Positions 7,260-13,291 of a stretch of DNA of 14,260 bases are shown here, piece by piece. The DNA is from an uncultured Eubacteriales bacterium (GTDB lineage: Bacteria; Bacillota; Clostridia; Christensenellales; QALW01): assembly GCA_900547955.1 (NCBI GenBank), contig URIR01000043.1, forward strand, positions 1 to 14,260, read 5' to 3'. The position numbers were made by a program, and so were the translations under genes. Each line of letters opens with the position of its first letter. Position 1 is the stretch's first letter. The notes below the pieces were generated by a model that saw only the letters and a list, made by a program, of their open reading frames with translations, was not told the origin of the DNA and made no database searches.

Positions 7260-8732
7260 TCACCTCATGCTGTAAACATGCTCCAAAAGCGCCTGATTGA
7301 CCATTTCGGCTATGGAATCAAAATACTGCTGCGGGCTTTTCCCGCCGTCAAAGAATTCGCGCCGTCCGGCATACCATATAACGGTAGCGCAGTTGCTCTG
7401 GCCGTCGTCGCCTACAGGCACCCTTTGATACAGCCTGTAATTAGCGGGCACAGCATACTGAGCGACGTTTCTGAGCGTATCTGCCGAGCCCTGGTCCAGC
7501 GCTATTTCGCTTATCTCCACATCTATCTCTGCTTTAATCTCATCTGAATCCTTTGCGTAATACGGGCGGACAAATTCATTAAGCAGCTTAACGCAGCCCT
7601 CGGGATTAGCGTGGCCCTTATACACCCCAAAGGGATTGTATTCTATAACTGCCGAGGTATAATCGTCCGCCTGAGGGCCTTTAGGAATATATAATATTCC
7701 GTAGTCCAGACCCATTGTATCCTGGTCGGCGGCGCGGGCGGCCCAGGTGCACATCATAGCCAGCTCGCCCCGGAAGAACGCGGCGGACAAATAATTGTCC
7801 CCCTGATAAAGCTCGGTATTTACCGTACCCTCGGCGGCCATATCCAGCAGGAACTGCCACGCGGCCACGGCGTTGGGCTTATTACCCGCAAACTGCTCTA
7901 TTATTGTGCCGTTATAATCTGTCTTTTCAAAGAAAGCCGCATCGTTAGAGTATACAAAATTTTCTATGGTCTGGCCAAAGGCCGTACCGTATATGCCCTT
8001 ATCCATATCGGTAGCGGCGGCGGCTATCTCGCGGAATTTATCCCACGTCCATTCTCCGTCCGCCTGAAGCTTATAGAGGGTTTCGTCGTCATAGCCCGCG
8101 TCGGCCAGCACCTGTCTATTGAAAAAGGTTACCTGATAATTGCCCACGCTGGAATTATAGGGAACCGCAAAATAAAGCTGGCCGTTATAAGTGCAGCTTT
8201 GCTGGGAAATCTGGTCCCAATACTGTTCATCGGTAAAATCAGACGTATTTTCATACAGGCCGATAGGAACGAACAGGCTGCCGGCGGTGCTCTGATAATT
8301 AAAGATACCCACCTGCGTCCAGGAGGCGCCAAAATCCAGGATATCCGTCATAGGCTTGCCGGCATAGGCGGAAGCGCCCACCTCGGTAGTCCAGGTGCTC
8401 TCAGATTCAGGCCCGATATACTTTATAGTGATACCGTAAGTATTTTCAAGCTTTTCCTTCATTTCGGCCTTTTGCCTTTTGAATAATTCGGTATTATTTG
8501 GAAACGGGTCCTCTTCGGTTACGGCCCAGGTAAAATACCGGTATTCCTCCCCCGCGTTAAATATCCCGGCGGCCTGGTCGGGAGTTGCGGACGCATCCGC
8601 GCTCTGCGAGGGGGACCCATCGGGCGCCGGGGTAGCGCTGGGGCCTCCCGTGTCCGTGCTGCATCCGGCGGCGGCGCCCGTCAGAAGCACAATAGCGGCA
8701 ATACATATTAAGACTCGCTTAAATAGTTTCAT
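7260..8732 (-). CDS. Extracellular solute-binding lipoprotein (ABC sugar-type)
   Basis: A 490-residue protein. Its N-terminus is a lipoprotein signal (MKLFKRVLICIAAIVLLTG followed by lipobox AAGC, Cys24) and then a Gly/Ser/Pro/Asp-rich spacer. The mature part has the sequence style of family 1 (carbohydrate) binding proteins: ILDFGASWTQVG, YNGQLYFAVPYNSS, VTFFNRQVLADAGYDDE, WTWDKFREIAAAATDMDKGIYG and AAFFRGELAMMCTWAARAAD. It would capture an oligosaccharide or glycoside outside the membrane and pass it to an ABC permease. The start is secure: AAGGAGG lies 8 bases upstream and a good promoter further upstream. It heads the operon, but no permease or ATPase gene follows, so the partner transporter must be encoded elsewhere or the protein acts as a receptor. 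The ligand is unknown. Confidence 0.92.
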   Translation of the reverse strand: MKLFKRVLICIAAIVLLTGAAAGCSTDTGGPSATPAPDGSPSQSADASATPDQAAGIFNAGEEYRYFTWAVTEEDPFPNNTELFKRQKAEMKEKLENTYGITIKYIGPESESTWTTEVGASAYAGKPMTDILDFGASWTQVGIFNYQSTAGSLFVPIGLYENTSDFTDEQYWDQISQQSCTYNGQLYFAVPYNSSVGNYQVTFFNRQVLADAGYDDETLYKLQADGEWTWDKFREIAAAATDMDKGIYGTAFGQTIENFVYSNDAAFFEKTDYNGTIIEQFAGNKPNAVAAWQFLLDMAAEGTVNTELYQGDNYLSAAFFRGELAMMCTWAARAADQDTMGLDYGILYIPKGPQADDYTSAVIEYNPFGVYKGHANPEGCVKLLNEFVRPYYAKDSDEIKAEIDVEISEIALDQGSADTLRNVAQYAVPANYRLYQRVPVGDDGQSNCATVIWYAGRREFFDGGKSPQQYFDSIAEMVNQALLEHVYSMR

Positions 8733-8740
8733 CAGTTCAA

Positions 8741-8747
8741 CCTCCTT
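8741..8747 (-). promoter_or_regulatory. Ribosome binding site AAGGAGG of the solute-binding protein gene
   Basis: A full-consensus Shine-Dalgarno 8 bases before the ATG at 8732. It fits high expression of the binding lipoprotein. Confidence 0.85.
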
Positions 8748-8759
8748 ATCTGTAATTTT

Positions 8760-8788
8760 ATTATATTGGATGCAAAGTTGGATTACAA
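8760..8788 (-). promoter_or_regulatory. Sigma-A type promoter of the solute-binding/GH78 operon
   Basis: On the minus strand, -35 TTGTAA (8783-8788), a 17-base spacer and -10 TATAAT (8760-8765) lie about 28 bases upstream of the start codon. The match to the housekeeping consensus is strong. No clear operator was seen beyond a loose TGTAAT...ATTACA dyad around it (8751-8756/8782-8787). Confidence 0.8.
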
Positions 8789-8886
8789 GACATGCTTTTT
8801 TAGGGTTCTATAAAAATTATTTATAGTGCCGGCGTACAACGCATGCCGCTGATAAGAGCAAAAAACCTCTATCCGCCTAAGAACAT

Positions 8887-8922
8887 AAAAAAACGCGCGA
8901 ATTTAAATTCAGCGCGTTTTTT
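8887..8922. terminator. Bidirectional intrinsic terminator
   Basis: A 5-bp GC core (CGCGC/GCGCG) is flanked by runs of A on the left and T on the right, giving an 11-bp stem AAAAAACGCGC / GCGCGTTTTTT. The interior GAATTTAAATTC is itself palindromic. Both strands end in T-runs, so it can stop transcription in either direction. It lies between the MgtC-family gene and the promoter of the next operon, insulating the two. Confidence 0.85.
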
Positions 8923-9228
8923 ATTGCTAATCAATCAAAGCCTGCCTGGCCGCAAGGGCCCGCCTTCCTTTCCCTCCGGGCGTCCGTCACCGCGCTTTAA
9001 TTTTAACCCTCTGTCCGGTCATAAAGGCCGCCGGGCAAGGATGCGGCTGGCGGGCGCGGGCGGACGTATTGTTTTTAGTCAGAACTGCAAAATTATAAAA
9101 CAGGCTAATATGCTTTTAACCTGTATCAGGCTTATGTAAAAATAATTTTACTAAAATACATATAAGAATTAAATTGCCTTTTCAGCCGCCGGAATCAAAT
9201 ATTCCATGCTGCAAATAAGCTGAGCGGC
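8923..9228. other. Gene-free intergenic stretch with a GC-rich structured block
   Basis: No convincing gene was seen. A GC-rich segment (about 8941-9066) stands out from AT-rich flanks. CGTCCG...CGCG (8981-8994) pairs with CGCG...CGGACG (9055-9066) as a long-range interrupted stem, with GCCGC/GCGGC inside. Just after the MgtC-family gene the strand carries AGCCGC...GCGGCT arms with an inner GGAAT/ATTCC hairpin, which may serve as that gene's 3' structure. Function is unknown. Confidence 0.4.
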
Positions 9229-9975
9229 TTACTCCTCTTCCTCCCGGTCCGCGCGTTTTACCGCCTTAGTAGCCATTATTACCGAATCCTGCATATTCCA
9301 ATCTCTAAGTACCGTAGCCAAAGTCAGGCCGCGGGGCAGCTTAAGGGTATATCTATGCCTGAAAAGGCGGTTGCCCTTTTCGTCTGTTTCATCCTTATTG
9401 CCCAGATATTCAATGCCCACTACCTGTATCAGCCGCGTATCGCAGTATTCAAATATAAATTCCGTCATTTCCTTATGGTTTATAAAGGTTACGTCTACAT
9501 CTATGATGCCCTTAAGCGCAGTCATTTTATGCTCCAGATACTTAAAGCTAATAGTAACTATTAATGCCGCTGCCAGCACAGCAAAGCTTATCTTAAAATA
9601 TCCCATCCCTATAGATAGGCCCAGGCATGCCGTTACCCAAAGCGTAGCGGCAGTAGTGAGCCCGACTACCACCGAGTTCCGGCGCATTTTGATTATTGTA
9701 CCGGCGCCCAGAAATCCTACTGCGCCCACCACTCCGGCCGCTATGCGCGATATGTCCACCCTGACCTGTTCTTGACCCAGCGCGGCAATCTCAAAGCCCA
9801 TCTGACAGGTTATCATAGAGCTGAGCGCAGCACCTATGCATACCAGCGCGTGCGTGCGCATGCCCGCGGGGTGATTGGATATCTCCCGTTCAAGTCCGAT
9901 AATAGTGCCTGCGCACAAAGCAAAGCCCACGCGCAGAAATATTTCCAGCCAGGATAAAGAAGCGTCTGTAAGCAT
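9229..9975 (-). CDS. MgtC/SapB family inner-membrane protein
   Basis: A 248-residue protein. Its N-terminal two thirds hold the family's membrane segments and signatures: ALCAGTIIGLERE (about 19-31), HPAGMRTHALVCIGAALSSM (about 35-54), RIAAGVVGAVGFLGAGTIIK (about 77-96), and VVGLTTAATLWVTACLGLSIGMGYF. A soluble C-terminal domain follows (about 140-248, with IDVDVTFINHKE and a charged tail VKRADREEEE). The MgtC/SapB/YhiD family is linked to Mg2+ homeostasis and, for MgtC in pathogens, to growth at low Mg2+ and ATP-synthase control; the role here is not determined. The ATG at 9975 is preferred, with AGGAGG 12 bases upstream. The in-frame TTG at 9987 touches the SD. It has its own promoter and appears to be transcribed alone. 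Confidence 0.9.
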   Translation of the reverse strand: MLTDASLSWLEIFLRVGFALCAGTIIGLEREISNHPAGMRTHALVCIGAALSSMITCQMGFEIAALGQEQVRVDISRIAAGVVGAVGFLGAGTIIKMRRNSVVVGLTTAATLWVTACLGLSIGMGYFKISFAVLAAALIVTISFKYLEHKMTALKGIIDVDVTFINHKEMTEFIFEYCDTRLIQVVGIEYLGNKDETDEKGNRLFRHRYTLKLPRGLTLATVLRDWNMQDSVIMATKAVKRADREEEE

Positions 9976-10012
9976 TAAAATAAACAACCTCCTATTATAT
10001 TTATATTACTAT

Positions 10013-10041
10013 ATTATATTTATAGCGGCTGATTAATGCAA
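10013..10041 (-). promoter_or_regulatory. Predicted promoter of the MgtC-family gene
   Basis: On the minus strand, -35 TTGCAT (10036-10041), a 17-base spacer and -10 TATAAT (10013-10018) lie about 38 bases before the start codon. The surrounding DNA is very AT-rich, so alternative -10 boxes exist. Confidence 0.6.
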
Positions 10042-10102
10042 TATAAACATTTTTGGGGGCGAATAAAAAAATTTTATAAAAAAACCTGCTGGGGTGCGTG
10101 AA

Positions 10103-10126
10103 GGGGCGGGGGGTGGGGGTGGAGGG
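10103..10126 (+). other. Putative G-quadruplex motif
   Basis: Four G-runs with short loops: GGGG (10103-10106), C, GGGGGG (10108-10113), T, GGGGG (10115-10119), TGGA, GGG (10124-10126). This matches the usual G3+N1-7 pattern. The G-rich strand is the template strand for the leftward genes, so a quadruplex could hinder polymerase leaving the upstream gene pair. Folding is predicted, not shown. Confidence 0.6.
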
Positions 10127-10128
10127 AG

Positions 10129-10155
10129 GCCGCGGGCAGCCTAGCTGCCCGCGGC
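10129..10155. other. Perfect 12-bp GC hairpin
   Basis: GCCGCGGGCAGC (10129-10140) pairs with GCTGCCCGCGGC (10144-10155) around loop CTA, 35 bases past the stop of the 10190-11134 gene. No T-run follows directly on the minus strand, only the C-rich complement of the G-quadruplex motif. It is probably a 3'-end structure. It is followed by AAACGCC on the plus strand, as is the hairpin cluster at 13-90. Confidence 0.65.
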
Positions 10156-10189
10156 AAACGCCTTCCCGGCTTTACCCGCCTAAAGCCTG

Positions 10190-11134
10190 TTAAAGCCGCT
10201 CTAAAATCTCGCTAAGCACTCTCTCATCCTGCTCTGCCGATTCGGTTATCGTCTGAGCTAAACGCTCTAAAATTCCTTCCTCCCCCGTAATATTATACTT
10301 CAGCGCCAGCATTATGGACTTTTTACAGCTATCTGCAAGCCGGTCGTATTCCTTCAGAATAGCTTCACTTAAATTTATATAACCGTTCTCCTGCATATAT
10401 CTGAGGCGCAGTCGCATAAGGTTTTTATGCTCGCTGATAAAACAGAAATACCTGGAATCCAGGCGCCCGCTATGCTCATTTTTTACATCCTCCGCAAATT
10501 GCCTTATAGCCTTCAGGCCGTATAAGGCGCTGCCTTCCTCCAGCTTTCTGCTCGTCAAATAGTCCTCCAACCCTGCCCTGACCATAGCTAAATCAAAGCC
10601 CAGCGCGCTGTCCTCGTCATAATCCAGCATGTATATAAAAATATCGCTTTCCTTTATAATCATAGCCCTGTTATAATCCTGCATATTAATTCTAAATTCT
10701 CTGTAATGCCCGTCGCTCAGATACGCAGCCGATATAAATTCTTCTCCCTCATAGCCGTAGAGAAGATAATCATGCCAAAAATATCTATCCGGATATGCGC
10801 TTTTGCCCGGTATACAGCCGTCGTTAAAGGCGCCGAATACATATCTGTGATTATCCAGAGCCCTGCGCGCCAGCTCGGAAAAATCCACCCTTTGAATTGC
10901 ATACTGCATAATAATGCTGGCATAATCCATATTAATAAGCCCATCTTTCATTAAAAGAAAATTATCAACATAAAATTTAAGCAGTACAATCGCGTCATTA
11001 TCATAAACAATTCGGATATAATTAGATAAAAAGTACGGCATATGCTTTTCCCCGCGGGAAAAAACAATACCGCTTATAAATGCCTCAGGCTGATATGTAT
11101 TAGCGATAGTCTTAAGCTCAAACGGAAGCCGCAT
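10190..11134 (-). CDS. Protein of unrecognised family, paralogue of the adjacent upstream gene
   Basis: A 314-residue protein with no signal peptide or membrane helix. It aligns with its upstream neighbour along most of its length: N-terminal LPFELKTIANTYQPEAFISG; central DNHRYVFGAFNDGCIPG...YLLYGYEGEEFISAAY; LGFDLAMVRAGLEDYL; and C-terminal KNLMRLRLRYMQENGY in an alpha-helical tail. The central HDYLLYGYEGEEF pattern resembles, weakly, the region around the His of BtrH_N-type papain-fold proteins found in peptide and natural-product loci (inference, low confidence). No Cys is conserved between the two paralogues. The start ATG at 11134 has AAGGAGGG with GGAGG 7 bases upstream. It follows its paralogue by 27 bases, in one operon. 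Function unknown. Confidence 0.85.
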   Translation of the reverse strand: MRLPFELKTIANTYQPEAFISGIVFSRGEKHMPYFLSNYIRIVYDNDAIVLLKFYVDNFLLMKDGLINMDYASIIMQYAIQRVDFSELARRALDNHRYVFGAFNDGCIPGKSAYPDRYFWHDYLLYGYEGEEFISAAYLSDGHYREFRINMQDYNRAMIIKESDIFIYMLDYDEDSALGFDLAMVRAGLEDYLTSRKLEEGSALYGLKAIRQFAEDVKNEHSGRLDSRYFCFISEHKNLMRLRLRYMQENGYINLSEAILKEYDRLADSCKKSIMLALKYNITGEEGILERLAQTITESAEQDERVLSEILERL

Positions 11135-11161
11135 AAAATTCCCTCCTTCCTAATAAACACT

Positions 11162-12103
11162 TTAATTCACACTCTCAAGGCTGTCTAAAAGCTCAAGCGC
11201 CAAAGCGCGCGTTTCGCCTGCAACCCTCATTATTCCGTCAATTAATGAATTGTTTATTTTGCCCGAGGCATTGCTCAGCAGCTCTGAAGCAGCCCGTTCA
11301 ATCTGACTCGCCAGCTTTGCATGCTCATAAACGGTCAGGCCTTCCTTTACCATATATTCCACCCGCATTCTCATAAGCCGCGCATATTCCCAGACGCACT
11401 TTAATACCAGAGTATTGCACCCTTTTCCAAGGCTTCCGCGCCGGATAATATCCTCCGCAAGATATTCAATGCTTTTGTATCCAAAGGCGCATCCGTCGTT
11501 ATTCAGCCGTTTTCCCTCCGCAAACTCGAGCAGCTCCTTTTTAACGTTTCCGATGTCAAAGCCCAATTCCCTGTCTGCCAGCGTTCCTCCCCAAAACATA
11601 TTCATGCCCGTTTCTTTAACAAACGAAGCCTCTTCAAACTCTGAATATGGAATAGCAAAGCTCCCTAAATTGCCTTTTCTTATTCCCAGACTGTAAAAAA
11701 ACTGCTCGTCGTAGCCGTACAGCATATAATTAGCTGTTTGATACTTAACGTTATAATTGGCAGTCCCCTTTATAAACTCCTCATTCCACAAGCCCAGTAT
11801 ATATCTGCCGTCATCCAGCTCCGCCTGCGCAAGCTTTGGCATAAGCCCTGGATATACCGCATAATTTGGAATATGTACCGGCGCTAAGGACAATTTCCCG
11901 CATTGCCAGAAATAATAGTCCTCATAGTTGTTGTTAAATGACATCACCGCTCCGCCGTCCTGGGCGTCGCAGGCAAATATGGATATGTACCTGGATAATA
12001 AAAAGGGAAGCTGGGAATTATCTATGGCTGTTAAAAAGCCGAATACAAAGGCTTCCGGCTCAAAAGAAGTTATAAGCGGCTGAAAATTAACCGGCAGTTT
12101 AAT
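11162..12103 (-). CDS. Protein of unrecognised family, paralogue of the adjacent downstream gene; probable ATT start
   Basis: A protein of about 314 residues. Homologous blocks include LPVNFQPLITSFEPEAFVFG, LDDGRYILGLWNEEFIKG...YMLYGYDEQFFYSLG, ELGFDIGNVKKELLEFAEGKRL and ARLMRMRVEYMVKEGL. No signal peptide or membrane helix. Start choice is unusual. The only nearby in-frame ATG (12118) has no good SD, and the excellent GGAGG (12112-12116) lies inside the first codons after it. Aligning with the paralogue, whose start is GGAGG-7-ATG before (R)LP, puts an ATT codon 8 bases after GGAGG before (K)LP at 12103. Initiation at ATT would make translation inefficient or regulated. If the ATG at 12118 is used, the protein is 5 residues longer. 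Function unknown; a BtrH_N-like fold is a weak guess, and the His seen in the paralogue is replaced here. Confidence 0.8.
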   Translation of the reverse strand: MKLPVNFQPLITSFEPEAFVFGFLTAIDNSQLPFLLSRYISIFACDAQDGGAVMSFNNNYEDYYFWQCGKLSLAPVHIPNYAVYPGLMPKLAQAELDDGRYILGLWNEEFIKGTANYNVKYQTANYMLYGYDEQFFYSLGIRKGNLGSFAIPYSEFEEASFVKETGMNMFWGGTLADRELGFDIGNVKKELLEFAEGKRLNNDGCAFGYKSIEYLAEDIIRRGSLGKGCNTLVLKCVWEYARLMRMRVEYMVKEGLTVYEHAKLASQIERAASELLSNASGKINNSLIDGIMRVAGETRALALELLDSLESVN

Positions 12104-12118
12104 AAAATCACCCTCCAT
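12104..12118 (-). promoter_or_regulatory. Start-deciding ribosome binding site
   Basis: GGAGGGTGATTTT precedes an ATT codon at 12103. The paralogue has GGAGGGAATTTT before ATG. The SD lies within codons 2-3 if the upstream ATG (12118) were used, so it argues for the ATT start. Confidence 0.5.
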
Positions 12119-12193
12119 CTTATCAAATTGAACGCCTTTAAAAATTAACAAATACAATGAGAATATGTACAAATAACCAAATCTACTATTTCT

Positions 12194-12222
12194 ATTATAA
12201 CAAAGGCTAGAACATAAATCAA
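12194..12222 (-). promoter_or_regulatory. Promoter of the paralogous gene pair
   Basis: On the minus strand, -35 TTGATT (12217-12222), a 17-base spacer and -10 TATAAT (12194-12199). Transcription would start near 12187, giving a leader of about 80 bases before the first coding codon. Confidence 0.75.
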
Positions 12223-12443
12223 TAGCCGTTCATAAACATTTCATAAGTATTTTTAATCTAAGCAGCCCTACGTTTAAAAAACTATACTCAGTATAACGTG
12301 GGCTCCATTTTTTGCGGTATATCCTGCATATACTTAAACTGCAAAAACTTTCAAAGACGTAATAGATGTATTTTAACAACCGCTTAGCAAAACGGACAGG
12401 GCGGGCATTTATGCAAAAACGCATTCTACCTTGATTGTATTGT
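12223..12443. other. Gene-free AT-rich intergenic region with a short dyad
   Basis: No convincing gene. TATACT-C-AGTATA (12283-12295) is a perfect 6-bp dyad of operator-like size, about 60 bases upstream of the -35 of the gene-pair promoter. No clear intrinsic terminator for the upstream TspO gene was seen. Confidence 0.4.
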
Positions 12444-12905
12444 CTAATTCAATAAATAAATGGATAAATTCAGATATCCCGCAAAGGTCACCCATAATAA
12501 ATACGGCAGCATAAGATACCCTGCTGGTTTAGAAATCCTATAAAACATAACGGTAGCCGCCAAAATAAGAAGCCAGAGCAGCACAAGCCAGATAAAAGAA
12601 AATAAATACGCCTGGAGAGTAAAGAAAAATATTGGCCATAGATAGTTAAAGGCAAGCTGAACGCCATAAATATCCAAGGCTTTATGATAAGGCTTTTCTG
12701 AAACCAGCACCAGATAAGAGGCTACGCCCATAAGTATATACAGTATGGTCCATGCAACCGGGAACAGCCAGGATGGCGGAGCAAGCGCTGGCTTATTTAA
12801 TGATTGAAATATTTCCATGCCTCCACGCGTGGAAAGAGCCGAAAGTCCTCCTACTGCCAAAGGAATAACTATACACAGAATTAACTTTTTCCATTGTATT
12901 TTCAT
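12444..12905 (-). CDS. tspO: TspO/MBR family membrane protein
   Basis: A 153-residue protein with five hydrophobic helices and the family's conserved aromatic-rich segments: LNKPALAPPSWLFPVAWTIL (about 36-55) followed by YILMG, QLAFNYLWPIFFF (about 83-95), the LVLLWLLILAATVMFY helix, and PYLLWVTFAGYLNLSIYLLN at the C-terminus. TspO (tryptophan-rich sensory protein, homologue of the mitochondrial translocator protein) binds porphyrins and other hydrophobic ligands and is tied to oxidative or tetrapyrrole stress. The bacterial role is debated. Length fits the family (about 150-170). The ATG at 12905 has a GAGGTGAG-type SD with short spacing. It appears to be a single-gene unit between a terminator upstream and the paralogous pair downstream. 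Confidence 0.93.
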   Translation of the reverse strand: MKIQWKKLILCIVIPLAVGGLSALSTRGGMEIFQSLNKPALAPPSWLFPVAWTILYILMGVASYLVLVSEKPYHKALDIYGVQLAFNYLWPIFFFTLQAYLFSFIWLVLLWLLILAATVMFYRISKPAGYLMLPYLLWVTFAGYLNLSIYLLN

Positions 12906-12919
12906 ATGCTCACCTCATT

Positions 12920-12932
12920 GCATATTATATGC
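12920..12932. promoter_or_regulatory. Perfect dyad overlapping a TATAAT upstream of tspO
   Basis: GCATAT-T-ATATGC, a 6+1+6 dyad, overlaps a minus-strand TATAAT (12924-12929). No good -35 lies at the right distance, and the implied leader would be only about 12 bases, so the promoter reading is weak. The dyad could be an operator. Confidence 0.35.
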
Positions 12933-13050
12933 CCGCCCATCCCGGAATATGCACGCCTGATTCTAAGATGCGCCGTTCTCCTCTCGCATGCCAGCTATTG
13001 CAAAACAACTTTCATCTACATAATTAGCCTAAAAGCAATATGGTCCAAAC

Positions 13051-13090
13051 GCAAAATAAAAATAGAGACCAAAAATATTTCCAGGTCTCT
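13051..13090 (-). terminator. Intrinsic terminator downstream of the MITE-flanked GDPD gene
   Basis: On the minus strand, AGAGACC (complement of 13084-13090) pairs with GGTCTCT (complement of 13064-13070) around a 13-base loop containing AAATATTT. ATTTTTATTTT follows. This is a typical leftward terminator for transcripts coming through the repeat from the GDPD gene. Confidence 0.8.
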
Positions 13091-13117
13091 GCTTTTTGAA
13101 TAAAGCTTAAAAACACA

Positions 13118-13279
13118 TACCCTAAATTGACAAGGGGATACACGCCTCCAGCGGTCTGATTTCGGCATTTTCTGCGCCATCGTCAATGGGTGTACTTCAG
13201 TACACGGAGCGAAAAGCAACACAGCAGGACACTCAAACAGCCCTGTCCTGACCGTATATGCCCTTGTCAATTTAGGGTA
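13118..13279 (-). mobile_element. MITE-like element, copy A (complete)
   Basis: The element is about 158 bp with perfect 20-base terminal inverted repeats (13117-13136 and 13261-13280), written ATACCCTAAATTGACAAGGG. TA dinucleotides at both ends (13118-13119, 13278-13279) fit a TA target duplication, as used by IS630/Tc1-mariner elements. It contains no credible gene. Inside is a GTGTAC-TTCA-GTACAC hairpin (13190-13205). Its right-hand 80 bp (13203-13282) match copy B in inverted orientation with three mismatches. The name MITE is inferred from size, terminal repeats and second copy. Confidence 0.72.
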
Positions 13280-13291
13280 TATATTCAATAT

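Noticed and set aside
8843..9139. Plus-strand 98-codon open frame in the gap before the MgtC-family gene
   Set aside because: It crosses a strong bidirectional terminator and a GC-rich hairpin block, has no good SD, and its product is low-complexity with no domain-like pattern.
10129..10155. 12-bp hairpin considered as a classical intrinsic terminator
   Set aside because: No T-run directly follows on the minus strand; the nearest one is over 40 bases away beyond the C-rich tract.
12230..12424. Minus-strand 64-codon open frame between tspO and the paralogous pair
   Set aside because: No SD was seen, its composition is basic and cysteine-rich, and it reads through AT-rich intergenic DNA. Most likely chance.
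12920..12932. TATAAT upstream of tspO considered as its promoter
   Set aside because: No acceptable -35 at 16-18 bases and an implausibly short leader; kept only as a dyad of low confidence.
13016..13288. Minus-strand 90-codon open frame over repeat A and the terminator
   Set aside because: It spans a MITE-like element and an intrinsic terminator; its codons are set by repeat DNA.
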